A DNA stretch of 64,000 nucleotides, from positions 1-64,000 of the forward strand of contig JAMPEM010000009.1 in assembly GCA_023665145.1 (NCBI GenBank), written 5' to 3'. Under the pieces are notes generated by a model, which ran no database searches, was not told the origin of the DNA, and saw nothing but the letters and a program-made list of their open reading frames with translations. This stretch comes from Bacteroides sp. Its GTDB lineage: Bacteria; Bacteroidota; Bacteroidia; Bacteroidales; Muribaculaceae. Made by a program: the position numbers and the translations under genes. Positions 45,638 to 55,543 of the stretch are shown one piece after another. Position 1 is the first letter of the stretch, and every line of letters starts with the position of its first letter.

Positions 45638-47596
45638 TTATTGTTTAATTAAATCTTTAGAGAGGTTTTTGACGGTACGTATAGTACGAAGGATTTCTCC
45701 GACGTTTTTTGCGGTGCTGACAGCTCCGTGACCGGAATAAGGTGGATTGCCGTCATAAAGCTCGGAGAGGGATCCGATGCAACCTTCAGTCATTTCTTCT
45801 TCGTACCCTATAAGCATTCGTTCTATAAACCCGATTCCGGATGCTCCGAAGACAGACAGGTAGGCATGAGCATAAAATCCGAACAACCAAGGTCTGGCCG
45901 GTCCTTGGTGAACGGCGAGTTCACGGTCGAGTGGGCCTCCGACGTAGCTTGGTCTGTACGCATAGCTTTTGGGACTAAGTGATCTTATTCCTTTGGGTGT
46001 GAGGAGTTCACGAGTTACAAAATCGAGTACTTTACGTCGTTGACGTCTGTCGAGTGGTGAATGAACGAGTCCGACAGCAATAGCAAGATTTGGGCGGACT
46101 TCAACGTTTTTGTTGTCACCGTCTACAAAGTCGTAGAGGTAACCGGCCTCATTGAGGAATGTGGTGAGGAATGATTCTTTAATATCTTCGCTCAGTGTCT
46201 CAAGTCCGGCTAAGAATGCTTTATCTTTGGTGTGTCCGGAGAATATGTCATAAGCGAATGCTATAGCGTCATACCAAAGGGCATTGAATTCAAGAATATA
46301 ACAGGTTCGTGGAATAATAGGTTTGCCGTTGATGGAAGCGGAAAGCCATGTGACGGGGGTGTTTTTCCCGTTTGACGAGAGAAGACCGGTGTGATTTAGA
46401 CGTAAATTGGGGATTTTGTCTGTTTTGATGGCATCGATGAGGTATCGGATGTTATCACCGTATTTTTGCCTACATTTGTCGTAACCTTGCGATCTGGCGT
46501 ATTCCTGCAGAGCCCAGAGAGTCCATAGAGGGATGTCGGGGAGGTCAATTTCACCAATTATTCTATTTATTCGTCCATCCTCAATAAATTCATGTAGAGC
46601 TTTGAGGAAGGTATCCATAATAGTTTCGAAGTCTTCGTGACGATGTATGGAGAGTGTGCAACCGGGAAGAGCGATCAATTCGTCGCGGGCTCTTACATTA
46701 TACCAGGGATAACCTGCCATGATGTATGTGCCTGATTTGTCTTTAAGATAGAATTGAGTGGCTGAATTCTTAAGACAGTTGTAGAAGCTTGTTCTCGATG
46801 TGCGAGTGGCGATTTCGTCGATGTATGTTTGCTCGAACTTGTCCGGATTACATTCAAAAGTGGATGCTGAGAATATAATCGATTCCCCCTTTTTGATAGG
46901 GAGTTCGAAATATCCGGGTACCCATAGGTCTTCGGAATATGGAATACCTCTGTCTTTATCTTTGAAATATTCGATATTTTTATTCCAATGAGCGTCATCA
47001 ACCCATTTCACGGGTTTATTGAACTGCATGAAGAGTTCGGGATATCCGTGATAAAGGCATGTTGCTATACCATTTTTAATGTCGCGGTGAGTTTTATTGA
47101 TAACATCGTTTTCCATGCATAGGTCGTTGGCATTACGGAATGCAAGGAATGGACGAAATTGGAGTGTCGTAGGGGAATGGGCTTCAAGGAGTGTGTATTT
47201 TATAAGGATACGGTTTTCATGGGAAATGAAAACTTTTTCTTTAGATAGCACTACTCCACCGACGCGGAAAATCAGAGTAGGAACGGTCTCGCAATTAAAT
47301 TCCCGAATATATTTATGTCCGTTGGGGCTGAAAACATTTTTGGGATATTGATGTAGCCCGAGATTAAAAGGTGCATTATGTTGAATCACGGTTTCGTCAA
47401 GGGAAGAGAGAAGAACATGCGCTTTGTCGTCCATGTCCGGAATCGGGATAACGAGGAGTCCGTGTTGTTTTCGTGTGTTGCATCCCACTATTGAAGTGCA
47501 GTGGTAGGCACCTGATTTGTTGGTTCGGAGCATTTCTTTGTGGAGAGATTGCTCCAAGTTAATCATTAGACTTTTGTCAAACTTTAAATAATTCAT
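45638..47596 (-). CDS. Glycogen debranching enzyme, amylo-alpha-1,6-glucosidase type
   Basis: 652 aa. The N-terminal GDE_N-like domain contains GAYHCTSIVGCNTRKQHGLLV (residues ~30-50). The C-terminal (alpha/alpha)6 domain of GH133 type includes WYNVRARDELIALPG, ICTLWALQEYARS-like and RPYSYVGGPLDRELAVHQG-like parts (here YRPSYVGGPLDRELAVHQG). It should remove alpha-1,6 branches of glycogen. First gene of the three-gene cluster; no consensus promoter was found upstream. Confidence 0.9.
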   Translation of the reverse strand: MNYLKFDKSLMINLEQSLHKEMLRTNKSGAYHCTSIVGCNTRKQHGLLVIPIPDMDDKAHVLLSSLDETVIQHNAPFNLGLHQYPKNVFSPNGHKYIREFNCETVPTLIFRVGGVVLSKEKVFISHENRILIKYTLLEAHSPTTLQFRPFLAFRNANDLCMENDVINKTHRDIKNGIATCLYHGYPELFMQFNKPVKWVDDAHWNKNIEYFKDKDRGIPYSEDLWVPGYFELPIKKGESIIFSASTFECNPDKFEQTYIDEIATRTSRTSFYNCLKNSATQFYLKDKSGTYIMAGYPWYNVRARDELIALPGCTLSIHRHEDFETIMDTFLKALHEFIEDGRINRIIGEIDLPDIPLWTLWALQEYARSQGYDKCRQKYGDNIRYLIDAIKTDKIPNLRLNHTGLLSSNGKNTPVTWLSASINGKPIIPRTCYILEFNALWYDAIAFAYDIFSGHTKDKAFLAGLETLSEDIKESFLTTFLNEAGYLYDFVDGDNKNVEVRPNLAIAVGLVHSPLDRRQRRKVLDFVTRELLTPKGIRSLSPKSYAYRPSYVGGPLDRELAVHQGPARPWLFGFYAHAYLSVFGASGIGFIERMLIGYEEEMTEGCIGSLSELYDGNPPYSGHGAVSTAKNVGEILRTIRTVKNLSKDLIKQ

Positions 47597-47725
47597 TAGT
47601 AGAGGTTTATGTTATAATGGGCAGTTCGATTTCAGAGAGAGGGGAATAATAGTAAATTATATATAAATAAGTAACAAAATTTATAGAAAAAAGTTTGGAA
47701 TAATGTTACAAAGATTATCAATAAA

Positions 47726-49114
47726 TTATTTTGAAGGAGCCGGAGTTGTGATTTTGTTAATTTGACTGACAGATGGGATTTGTAAATCTTTAATCAATAT
47801 ATTGTCAGCGACAGAATATGATTTATCAATTAATTTTGATGTTGTACTGATTATGTTTGAGTATATTTTATCAAAGTTAGGAATGAAATTTTTTTCACCT
47901 TCGTCATCAATACTTCTTAGTACGTCTGCTACGGTAAGAGTGTCAATATTTTTTGCCGGGGTCATTCCAATTGATTGTTTTTCACCATATACGAAATATA
48001 TTATGCCGGATTTATAGAGTTTATTGGCCATACGGTTGATGAGTCGAATCGGAAGGTCATATTCCATTGAGATGTCGTTGGGCGAAAGAGGTTTTAATCC
48101 TTTGTCAAATCTTTTGACAATAATTGCGGTCAGTACAAGGACTACTCTTTGCATGTAGGAGTAAGAAACGTTATTAAGGTCACCCAGGAAATTATAGGCG
48201 AAAACATTTTGTAACGAGTAGGTAAGGACACATCCGAACAGAAGTATCAACCATGAAAGTTGTAGCCAAATTAAGAGAAGGGGGAGAAATGCGAAAGAAC
48301 CGTAAATAGCATTGTATTTTGATACGTATATCTGGCCATTAACAAATAGAAGCTGAAGGATATTGAAGGCAATAGCGCAGAGCAGACCTGATATTGCGGC
48401 ATATTTGAAATCTACTTTGGTGTTGGGAATCAGATAGAAAGAAAGTGCAAAAGCGAGCCAAACGAGGAAAATAGGAGAGAGTTCGAGCGAGATATTTACA
48501 ATTGGAGTGATGAATTGTGCTCCCGGCCCGTCTTGAGCTATTGCCGACATGAATATAGAGACGCCCGATGAGCAGAGCATCAATAATGGGATTATGAGGC
48601 AAATGGCTATGTAATCAGTGATTTGTTGAAAAAAAGCGCGGGTGCGTTTTATGTCCCAAATAAAATTGAAGGATTCTTCAATGGAAGACAGCAGCGAAAT
48701 AAGAGTCCAGAGCAGTACAATTATACCAACACCGACAAAGACACCTTGTGTAGCTTGATTCAGATATCTGTCCACAAATCCGAGAGCTGTCTCAATAGCT
48801 TCAGATTGGGATGGGAAGTAGATGTAAAGTTCTTGAGTTATAAGATTTTGGAGTCCGAAACCACGTCCTATTGCCACAAGCAGAGCGAATGCAGGAACAA
48901 TTGCAAGGACAGTGGAATAAGTTAGAGACATGGATTTTGACTGCAAATCCCGGTCCAGAAAAGCTCTTACAGAAAGATTGAGTGTTTTAATTAGTCTGAC
49001 AGAGAGTGTGTTCTTTGGAGAGGACCATACGCCATTGCTGCAATATTCCCAAATAGCTGTAGCTTTGTCAAACAATCGGGTAAAAAAAGATGTGTTTTTC
49101 TTTAGTGGGCTCAT
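47726..49114 (-). CDS. YihY/BrkB family membrane protein
   Basis: 462 aa. An N-terminal soluble stretch (~1-50) precedes six transmembrane helices (~60-330) of the YihY family, with SLTYSTVLAIVPAFALLVAIGRGFGL at TM1 and WLQLSWLILLFGCVLTY in the last helices. The C-terminal ~130 residues are soluble and contain a winged-helix-like stretch. Once named RNase BN, the family has no proven nuclease function; transport or virulence-related roles have been proposed. RNase P RNA lies just upstream on the same strand. Confidence 0.88.
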   Translation of the reverse strand: MSPLKKNTSFFTRLFDKATAIWEYCSNGVWSSPKNTLSVRLIKTLNLSVRAFLDRDLQSKSMSLTYSTVLAIVPAFALLVAIGRGFGLQNLITQELYIYFPSQSEAIETALGFVDRYLNQATQGVFVGVGIIVLLWTLISLLSSIEESFNFIWDIKRTRAFFQQITDYIAICLIIPLLMLCSSGVSIFMSAIAQDGPGAQFITPIVNISLELSPIFLVWLAFALSFYLIPNTKVDFKYAAISGLLCAIAFNILQLLFVNGQIYVSKYNAIYGSFAFLPLLLIWLQLSWLILLFGCVLTYSLQNVFAYNFLGDLNNVSYSYMQRVVLVLTAIIVKRFDKGLKPLSPNDISMEYDLPIRLINRMANKLYKSGIIYFVYGEKQSIGMTPAKNIDTLTVADVLRSIDDEGEKNFIPNFDKIYSNIISTTSKLIDKSYSVADNILIKDLQIPSVSQINKITTPAPSK

Positions 49115-49176
49115 GTTAAACAGTTAAAAGGGCAATTTCAGCCGGGTATTGAATTGAAAATAGGAGAGGGAGAGAA

Positions 49177-49543
49177 GCAGAAGCGCTGTAAGCCGGGTTA
49201 TGTATGGTTATAGACCATGTCTGTCATTTATCTTCGCTTGCGGATTGCTCCGTAAGCTTAAGCAGCCTACCCCCCGGCAAAGGGCGAGCCACCCTTAAAT
49301 CACCGGTATATTTGGCCTTGCAACGCATCGGATGTACAGCCTCACGGATTCCGCCGCGAGCGGTGAGCTCTTACCTCGCCTTTTCACCCTTACCGATAAG
49401 AATCGGCGGTTATTTTCTGTTACATTGTCCTTGCCGTCACCGACAACTTTCCGTTAAAAAGGATGCCGCTCTGTGTTGCCCGGACTTTCCTCTACGCGTC
49501 TTTTCCAATGAAGGAATCGCGTAGCGACAGACTGCGCTTCTGC
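49177..49543 (-). ncRNA. rnpB: RNase P RNA
   Basis: About 367 nt. The two P1 arms are GCGCTTCTGC at 49534-49543 and GCAGAAGCGC at 49177-49186. Read on the minus strand, the universal GAGGAAAGTCCGGGC lies at 49478-49492 (P4 start), AACAGAAAATAACCGCC follows in the middle, and AACCCGGCTTACAG closes the molecule, all hallmarks of bacterial type A RNase P RNA. It is the ribozyme that cuts tRNA 5' leaders. Ends are set from P1 pairing and may be off by a few bases. Confidence 0.95.
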
Positions 49544-49583
49544 TATTTTTTTAACAAGTAAACATTGAGAATGTTTTTCTTGA

Positions 49584-50216
49584 TTAGAGTTTGAGAGAGG
49601 AAATAGCCGCTTGAATGATGTCTGCCAATTTTTCTGTGGTGAGGTCAGAGGAGTCAATAGATAGATGATAATTACTGCAGTGTCCCCAATTCCTCCCTGT
49701 AAAATAATTGTAATAGTCGCGACGAATCTTGTCCCTGTCTTTAGCAATGGCGAGAGCTTCAGAATTCGTTTTTGCATCGCCGCGGTCTAAAATTCTTTTA
49801 GCACGGATTTCCGGGCGAGCATGGATGAATACAGAGAGGAGATTTGGATTTTCTCGTAATATATAGTCGGCGGTGCGACCAACGATTACGCAAGAACCTT
49901 CCTGAGCGATTTGTCGTATTACTTGACTTTGTGATGCATAAATGGCATCAGCGTTCATCGAAGAGGATGTGTAATGCCCGGTAGGTGAGTTATAGTTGAA
50001 ATTAAGGAGGGCATGAAGTAGAGAGGGTTTTTTTTCATCTGCGTTGATGAAAACTTCCTGTTTGAACCCTAATCGTTTTGCGGCCTCGGAAAGAAGCTCT
50101 TTATCGTAATAGGGGATTGAAAACCGATTGGCGAGTTCATGTCCTAATTTTCTTCCTCCGGCTCCGAATTGACGACCGATAACAATGACCATATTTGATG
50201 GTAAATTTTGGGGCAT
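49584..50216 (-). CDS. Cytidylate kinase-like family protein
   Basis: 210-aa P-loop kinase. The nucleotide-binding loop is degenerate compared with Cmk: VIVIGRQFGAGGRKLGHELANR (residues ~10-31). CVIVGRTADYIL and an Arg-rich lid (RPEIRAKRILDRGDA) follow. The family is widespread and its substrate is usually uncharacterised. An ATG at codon 9 is an alternative start. A minus-strand TAATTTTG (50244-50251) lies just upstream, back-to-back with the next gene's promoter. Confidence 0.82.
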   Translation of the reverse strand: MPQNLPSNMVIVIGRQFGAGGRKLGHELANRFSIPYYDKELLSEAAKRLGFKQEVFINADEKKPSLLHALLNFNYNSPTGHYTSSSMNADAIYASQSQVIRQIAQEGSCVIVGRTADYILRENPNLLSVFIHARPEIRAKRILDRGDAKTNSEALAIAKDRDKIRRDYYNYFTGRNWGHCSNYHLSIDSSDLTTEKLADIIQAAISSLKL

Positions 50217-50260
50217 AGATAGTGGATGCGATTATGAAACGCACAAAATTACAAAAAATG

Positions 50261-50291
50261 TTTGGAATTGAAATAATTTTTGTTAATTTTG
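50261..50291 (+). promoter_or_regulatory. Promoter of the 124-aa gene / cyclophilin unit
   Basis: -33 TTTG (50261-50264), 19-bp spacer, -7 TAATTTTG (50284-50291). Start near 50298 gives a leader of about 12 nt before the ATG at 50310. It overlaps the divergent -7 element at 50244-50251. Confidence 0.65.
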
Positions 50292-50309
50292 CCACAAATT
50301 TAGTTGTAC

Positions 50310-50684
50310 ATGCGCGAGGAAATTAAGCAATTGGAGCAAGACCCGGATGGTCTTCAGACGTATGAATATATAGTTAATCATGTAGATGATGTGGAAAATG
50401 AGCTTACAGAGTTGTGCTCAATGATGCGTTGTTGTGATAAGTCCGGTCAATTTCTTGCAAGCACAGCCCGTTTTTTGTCGGCGGTAGACAATGAGAAATT
50501 TTCGCCGTATATAGGAGGTTTTATTGAAGGTGCGATGGAGCGTGATCGTGAACGTAAATATATAGGATCTTTGCTGGAATCCATATGGGGAAACGATTAC
50601 AAGGAGAGAGCTGAGGAATTGAGCCATGAAGATGATTTGTTCAGACGTATCTATAAACGTATCTATGATAAAAGTATAATTTAA
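50310..50684 (+). CDS. Hypothetical acidic helical protein (124 aa)
   Basis: Starts at the ATG 50310; a TTG two codons earlier is also in frame. Mostly charged alpha helix, no signal peptide or membrane segment, with CSMMRCC in the middle (adjacent cysteines) and FRRIYKRIYDKS near the end. I do not recognise the family. It precedes a secreted cyclophilin gene by 12 bp and probably shares its transcript. Confidence 0.7.
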   Translation: MREEIKQLEQDPDGLQTYEYIVNHVDDVENELTELCSMMRCCDKSGQFLASTARFLSAVDNEKFSPYIGGFIEGAMERDRERKYIGSLLESIWGNDYKERAEELSHEDDLFRRIYKRIYDKSII

Positions 50685-50696
50685 GGGATTGATTGT

Positions 50697-51593
50697 ATGA
50701 AAAAGATATTTACACTCATAATAATGGCTGTCTTGATTATTGGTACGTCAGAGGCAAAGCCGGCAAAAGTTGTTAAAAAAAATACTTTCGCTAAAAAGGA
50801 GATTGTGAAAGATATGGGAACAGTGAATGAGGAGGTGAGGAATCCGGAAAAAGACAGTGTAGTGGTAGATGTAAAAACCACATTGGGAGATTTTAAGGTG
50901 CTTCTATATGATGATACACCTATTCATAAGAGTAATTTCCTGAAACTTGTGCGTGAAGGATTCTATGACGGAGTGTTGTTTCACCGCGTAATTAAAGATT
51001 TTATGGTGCAGACAGGTGATCCAGACAGCAAAACGGCACAACCGGGGCAGATGCTCGGAACCGGTGATCCGGGCTATACACTCGAAGCAGAGATTTTGTA
51101 TCCTACCCATTATCATAAATATGGAGCACTGGCAGCTGCGCGTACAGGTGATGCGGTAAATCCTGAGAAAAGAAGCTCCGGCTCACAATTTTATGTTGTA
51201 ACCGGAAATAAATATGGCACATCACAAGTGGAGCAGATGTTGGCTCGGAAGAGTATGGCTCCAAGGCAAGCATATTTCCGTAAGTTAGTGTCTTCTCATA
51301 GAGATGAAATAGAGAAACTTCAGGCTGCTAATGACCAGGAAGGTCTAAAGGCGTTGGAGCAGCAATTGATAACGGAGACAGAAAGTAACGTACCGCTTGC
51401 TGAGCCAAATCCCCAAATGATACAGGATTATACTACAATAGGAGGAACCCCCCATCTTGATGCTGATTATACAGTTTTTGGTGAAGTTATCTCCGGCATG
51501 GATACAATTGAAAAGATTCAGCACGCTGAAACATCATCCGGTGATCGTCCCAAAGAAGATATTCGTATAATATCAATGAAAGTTGAAGAATAG
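50697..51593 (+). CDS. Exported cyclophilin-type peptidyl-prolyl isomerase
   Basis: 298 aa with a signal peptide (residues 1-20, ends near TSEA). The cyclophilin domain starts near residue 60 (VDVKTTLGDFKVLLYDD) and contains GVLFHRVIKDFMVQTGDP with the catalytic Arg/Phe and GSQFYVVTG. An insert of ~75 mostly helical residues (ARKSMAPRQAYF to PNPQMIQDY) separates this from the last strand region HLDADYTVFGEVISGMD. Periplasmic protein folding is the expected role. Confidence 0.9.
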   Translation: MKKIFTLIIMAVLIIGTSEAKPAKVVKKNTFAKKEIVKDMGTVNEEVRNPEKDSVVVDVKTTLGDFKVLLYDDTPIHKSNFLKLVREGFYDGVLFHRVIKDFMVQTGDPDSKTAQPGQMLGTGDPGYTLEAEILYPTHYHKYGALAAARTGDAVNPEKRSSGSQFYVVTGNKYGTSQVEQMLARKSMAPRQAYFRKLVSSHRDEIEKLQAANDQEGLKALEQQLITETESNVPLAEPNPQMIQDYTTIGGTPHLDADYTVFGEVISGMDTIEKIQHAETSSGDRPKEDIRIISMKVEE

Positions 51594-51764
51594 TATAAAG
51601 AAAATCTTAAATGATTCACAAATTGTTGAATTTTAGCGATAGTTTTGTGGAACAAGAGAAAAAATATTAATTTTGAAATTTGAAAATGACAGTTTGATTC
51701 CTTGATGTGCGAATGAATATTCGTTAATGGAATCAGATTTTGAAAATCAATATAAAACCCGCTT

Positions 51765-53912
51765 ATGAACGAGCTTGAAAAGACGTTATCCAACGAGGAT
51801 ATCGTGAATCCCGCGTCCAACGCTGATGTTGAGGCAAACCTTGAGAAAACTGATATGACAAACATTGAGTGCGATGGGAATTCGGATGTTTGTGCAGAGA
51901 AAGAGTCCCCTGCAGAATCACTCTCTGAGGCTACTGATAAGTTGCAAGGAGAATCTGCAAATTCGTGTGAATCCCATACGGATGAATGTGTTGAAACAGA
52001 ATCACCGTCAGAGTCGCTTTCCGAAGTAACCGATTCTATTGAAGGTAAATGCGCAGCTGAAGGAGTTTGCGCTGAAAATGTATGTGTTGAGACAGAATCA
52101 CCTGCAGATGCCATATCAGAAGCAACCGATGTTATAGAAGGAGCAGGTGCCGATGATGATTCGAAGGAAAAAGTTTCCGATGTGCGTCGATTTCACAGCA
52201 TGAATAAAGAGGAGCTTGTAGCTGCATTAGCAGATATAGTGAAATCCGGTAATGTAGCGGCATATAAGGATGTCGCAGCCATCAAGACATCATTCTATAT
52301 AATACATAGTCAGCAGGTGGAAGATGCCTTGATGAAGCATATAGATGCCGGAAATTCTCCGGAATCGTTCACTTCTCCGGCTGATCCCATGGAAGTAAAG
52401 CTCAAAGAGCTGACCGCGGAATTTAAGGAGAAAAGAAGCGCACATCTTGAGGCAGAGGAAGCTCGGCTAAACGCGAATGTAGACAAAGCAAAGGATATCC
52501 TGAGCAAAATGAAAACGCTCAGTGATGATATTGACAATATAAATCTGAATTTTAATAATTTCAGAGAATTGCAGCAGCAATTCAGAGACATAAAAGAATT
52601 CCCGCCAACTGCGGATACTGACTTATGGAAAGAGTATCAGAGAGCAGGTGAGGAATTCTATGATCGTCTGAAGGTGAACCGTGAGCTTCGCGATCTCGAT
52701 TTCAAGAAGAATCTTGAAGCAAAAGAATTGCTTATAGCAGAGGCAGAGAAGCTTACAGAGATGGAAGACCCACTTCAAGCGTTTAATCGACAGAAGGAGC
52801 TTCAGATTCAATGGCGCGAGATTGGTCCTGTGCAAAAAGAGCTTCGTGATGAGGTTTGGAATCGTTTCCGTGAGGCATCCACAATCATTTTTAAGCGTCA
52901 TCAGGATTATTTTGCAGCTCGTAAGGCAGAGGAGTCCGCAGCTCAGTCACGCAAAGTAGATTTGTGTGAAAAAATGGAAGGAATAGATTTGAATCAAATC
53001 AATTCGTATACAAAGTGGGAAGAGGAAACAAGGAAAGTTATTGCTCTTCAATCTGAATGGAAGGAAGCAGGATTTGCATCTCGTAAGGTAAATAATCAGT
53101 TGTTTGCCAGATTCAGAGAAGCTTGCGACAAATTTTTTGCTGCCAAAACGGAATATTACAAGGCGATGAAAGCGGTGCAGAGCGAAAATCTTGCCAAGAA
53201 AACAGCGCTTTGTGAGAAGGTGGAAGCCTTGAAAGAAAGCACAAACATGGAGAATCTTGACTCACTTCGTTCTGCATGCGATAAAGTTGCTGCGGCTCAA
53301 GCTGATTGGCGGAAAATAGGCGCTGTCCCACGAAAGCAGAGCGATGTTGTCTGGAAAAGGTTCTGTGATGCTTGTCAAGTGTTATATGAGAAACGCAAAG
53401 AGTTAACAGTCGGCCAGCGTAAGGAAGAAAGTGCTAATCTTGCAAAGAAGAAAGATATTGTGGCACAGCTAAAAGCGATTGATACAAAAGCTGACCGACA
53501 GGAAGGAATTTCACGTCTTCGTGAACTTCAGGCTGAATGGCAAGCTACCGGTCATGTGCCGTATAAAGCAAAAGATGCATTGCAGGAAGATTATCGTCTC
53601 ACTGTCAAGAAACTTTATGATGAGCTTGATGTTCACGGGCGTAAAGAACGCTTCAACAAGTTTGATGAACATATCGAAAAGCTATCAGGTGACGACAATC
53701 AATTAAGCAGGGAAAGAGATCGTCTTTATCGTGCATTAGATGGAAAACGAAACGAACTCAAAACTGCCGAAAATAATCTTGGATTCTTTAATATAAAATC
53801 ATCTGCAGGCAATTCTTTGCTTAAGGGGGTGGAAGGAAGAATCGAACGCCTTAAAGAGGAGATTAATGAAATAAAGAATAAAATTGATCTTCTAAATTCA
53901 AAAATGTCTTGA
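51765..53912 (+). CDS. DUF349 repeat coiled-coil protein
   Basis: 715 aa, cytoplasmic, mostly helical. The acidic N-terminus holds three 32-residue repeats starting at Cys43, Cys75 and Cys107 (core C-x-E-x-E-S-P-x-x-x-x-S-E-x-T-D). From ~residue 240 there are about five DUF349 repeats of ~70 residues with conserved W-K-E/R-x-G and F-R-E/D-A-x-x-x-F/I motifs (for example LQSEWKEAGFASRKVNNQLF). The C-terminus is a coiled coil. Function of DUF349 proteins is not firmly known. A terminator follows at 53921. Confidence 0.85.
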   Translation: MNELEKTLSNEDIVNPASNADVEANLEKTDMTNIECDGNSDVCAEKESPAESLSEATDKLQGESANSCESHTDECVETESPSESLSEVTDSIEGKCAAEGVCAENVCVETESPADAISEATDVIEGAGADDDSKEKVSDVRRFHSMNKEELVAALADIVKSGNVAAYKDVAAIKTSFYIIHSQQVEDALMKHIDAGNSPESFTSPADPMEVKLKELTAEFKEKRSAHLEAEEARLNANVDKAKDILSKMKTLSDDIDNINLNFNNFRELQQQFRDIKEFPPTADTDLWKEYQRAGEEFYDRLKVNRELRDLDFKKNLEAKELLIAEAEKLTEMEDPLQAFNRQKELQIQWREIGPVQKELRDEVWNRFREASTIIFKRHQDYFAARKAEESAAQSRKVDLCEKMEGIDLNQINSYTKWEEETRKVIALQSEWKEAGFASRKVNNQLFARFREACDKFFAAKTEYYKAMKAVQSENLAKKTALCEKVEALKESTNMENLDSLRSACDKVAAAQADWRKIGAVPRKQSDVVWKRFCDACQVLYEKRKELTVGQRKEESANLAKKKDIVAQLKAIDTKADRQEGISRLRELQAEWQATGHVPYKAKDALQEDYRLTVKKLYDELDVHGRKERFNKFDEHIEKLSGDDNQLSRERDRLYRALDGKRNELKTAENNLGFFNIKSSAGNSLLKGVEGRIERLKEEINEIKNKIDLLNSKMS

Positions 53913-53920
53913 AAAATTAC

Positions 53921-53948
53921 GGGAGCTTCGCGATAATGTGAAGCTCCC
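53921..53948 (+). terminator. Intrinsic terminator after the DUF349 gene
   Basis: GGGAGCTTC (53921-53929) pairs perfectly with GAAGCTCCC (53940-53948), loop 10, followed by AATTATATAATT. Placed 8 bp past the stop codon. Confidence 0.75.
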
Positions 53949-54072
53949 AATTATATAATTACCGACAGACCGCGATTACCCTTATCTGCGATAATAATCA
54001 GTGTTTTATATATTCAGATTCTTGTGAAAAAGGATACGGGATTATTAATGGAACCGAAAAATGTAGCAAGAA

Positions 54073-55461
54073 ATGAGTAGTGGATTCCGATTTGGGAGGT
54101 ATCTTAGGGGTGCTCTTGTAACGGGAGACTTTCTAGTCCTCAATCTTGCATACGTCATAACAGTATGGATAGCACAGGATCATCTTGTGTTCTCCTCTCG
54201 TTGGGTATGGCTAATCGCAAATATTTCATTTGTAATACCTGAATTACTATTTTCAGACATACATATTAAGAGAATCCATTTTGCAGACAAAGTGGTTATT
54301 GATGCGCTACGATGCACTTTGGTGCAGATAGGCGTAATGCTTACTCTCCTTTATATCTCTGATATTTTCGATGTCAGTGTCAAGGCCGGGTTTATTTTCG
54401 GGTTTCTGCTGTTTTTCCTACTCTCTCTTTGGTGGTTGACATCAAGAAGAGTTCTGAAATATATCAGGCGTCTTGGTTTTAATTATCGCAGAGTTGTGAT
54501 AGTAGGAGGTGGTATCACCGGTAGGGAAGTGATACAGGAACTCATGAGTGACCGAGGATATGGATATAAATTGTTTGGCATTTTTGACACATCATTAGAC
54601 AAAATTTCAGATATCACCGATGTGCCTAAAACCGGATTACTCTCTGATATGCCTAAATTTATTAGAGATAATCATATAGATGTGATTTATTATACACTTG
54701 ATGCAGACAACGAAGAGCTGATAAGAAAAATAATACTTGTAGCTGAGGAAGTTGGAGCAGAACTGGTGTATGTTCCCAAATTTCACAGAATTCTTTCCGG
54801 CCATTTTGAACCTACATCAGTAGGAAATCTTCCGGCTCTTGTAAATACGACAACACCATTGATGTTGCGACGCAACAGAGTGGCAAAACGGTTGTTTGAC
54901 TTGTCAATAGCCATTCCTTTCCTGATTGTTTCTCCACTTATATTTATACCAATCGCTATAGCAATCAAAGCAGGTTCGAGGGGGCCGGTGTTTTTCCGAC
55001 AAAAGCGTACCGGAATACATGGTACAGAATTTGTATGTTATAAATTCCGTACTATGAAGGTAAATACAGAAAGCGATAAAAAGCAAGCAACTCAAGACGA
55101 TCCACGCAAAACTAAATTAGGAGATTTCTTGCGTAAAAGTTCTATCGATGAGCTTCCACAATTCTATAACGTTTTATTGGGAAATATGAGTGTTGTCGGT
55201 CCACGTCCGCACATGGTGAGCCATACTGAGGAGTATTCCGCTCTTATTGATAAATATATGGTGCGCCACAGTATAAAGCCCGGTATAACCGGTTGGGCAC
55301 AGGTAAACGGCTATCGCGGTGGAACAAAACATCTATGGCAGATGGAACGTAGAGTGGAATATGATGTGTGGTATATTCGTAATTGGAATATATTTCTCGA
55401 CATGAAGATTGTATTACGCACCATGCTCAATGCTTTCCGAGGTGAAAAAAATGCCTATTGA
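54073..55461 (+). CDS. Undecaprenyl-phosphate glycosylphosphotransferase (WbaP/WcaJ type)
   Basis: 462 aa. Four N-terminal membrane helices (~12-120), a Rossmann-like CoA-binding domain (~138-250, VVIVGGGITGREVIQEL), a fifth membrane segment and the C-terminal bacterial sugar transferase domain (~270-462). The latter contains FFRQKRTGIHGTEFVCYKFRTMK, SSIDELPQFYNVLLGNMSVVGPRPH with the catalytic Asp-Glu, and KPGITGWAQVNGYRG. It transfers a sugar phosphate to undecaprenyl phosphate, starting exopolysaccharide synthesis. No capsule gene cluster surrounds it, so it is an isolated copy. Confidence 0.93.
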   Translation: MSSGFRFGRYLRGALVTGDFLVLNLAYVITVWIAQDHLVFSSRWVWLIANISFVIPELLFSDIHIKRIHFADKVVIDALRCTLVQIGVMLTLLYISDIFDVSVKAGFIFGFLLFFLLSLWWLTSRRVLKYIRRLGFNYRRVVIVGGGITGREVIQELMSDRGYGYKLFGIFDTSLDKISDITDVPKTGLLSDMPKFIRDNHIDVIYYTLDADNEELIRKIILVAEEVGAELVYVPKFHRILSGHFEPTSVGNLPALVNTTTPLMLRRNRVAKRLFDLSIAIPFLIVSPLIFIPIAIAIKAGSRGPVFFRQKRTGIHGTEFVCYKFRTMKVNTESDKKQATQDDPRKTKLGDFLRKSSIDELPQFYNVLLGNMSVVGPRPHMVSHTEEYSALIDKYMVRHSIKPGITGWAQVNGYRGGTKHLWQMERRVEYDVWYIRNWNIFLDMKIVLRTMLNAFRGEKNAY

Positions 55462-55543
55462 TGTAATTTAACGTCACCGCGATGAAATAAACTGTAGTCT
55501 TATACGTTACAGTTATATAGAAACTTTGAAAAACATACTATCA

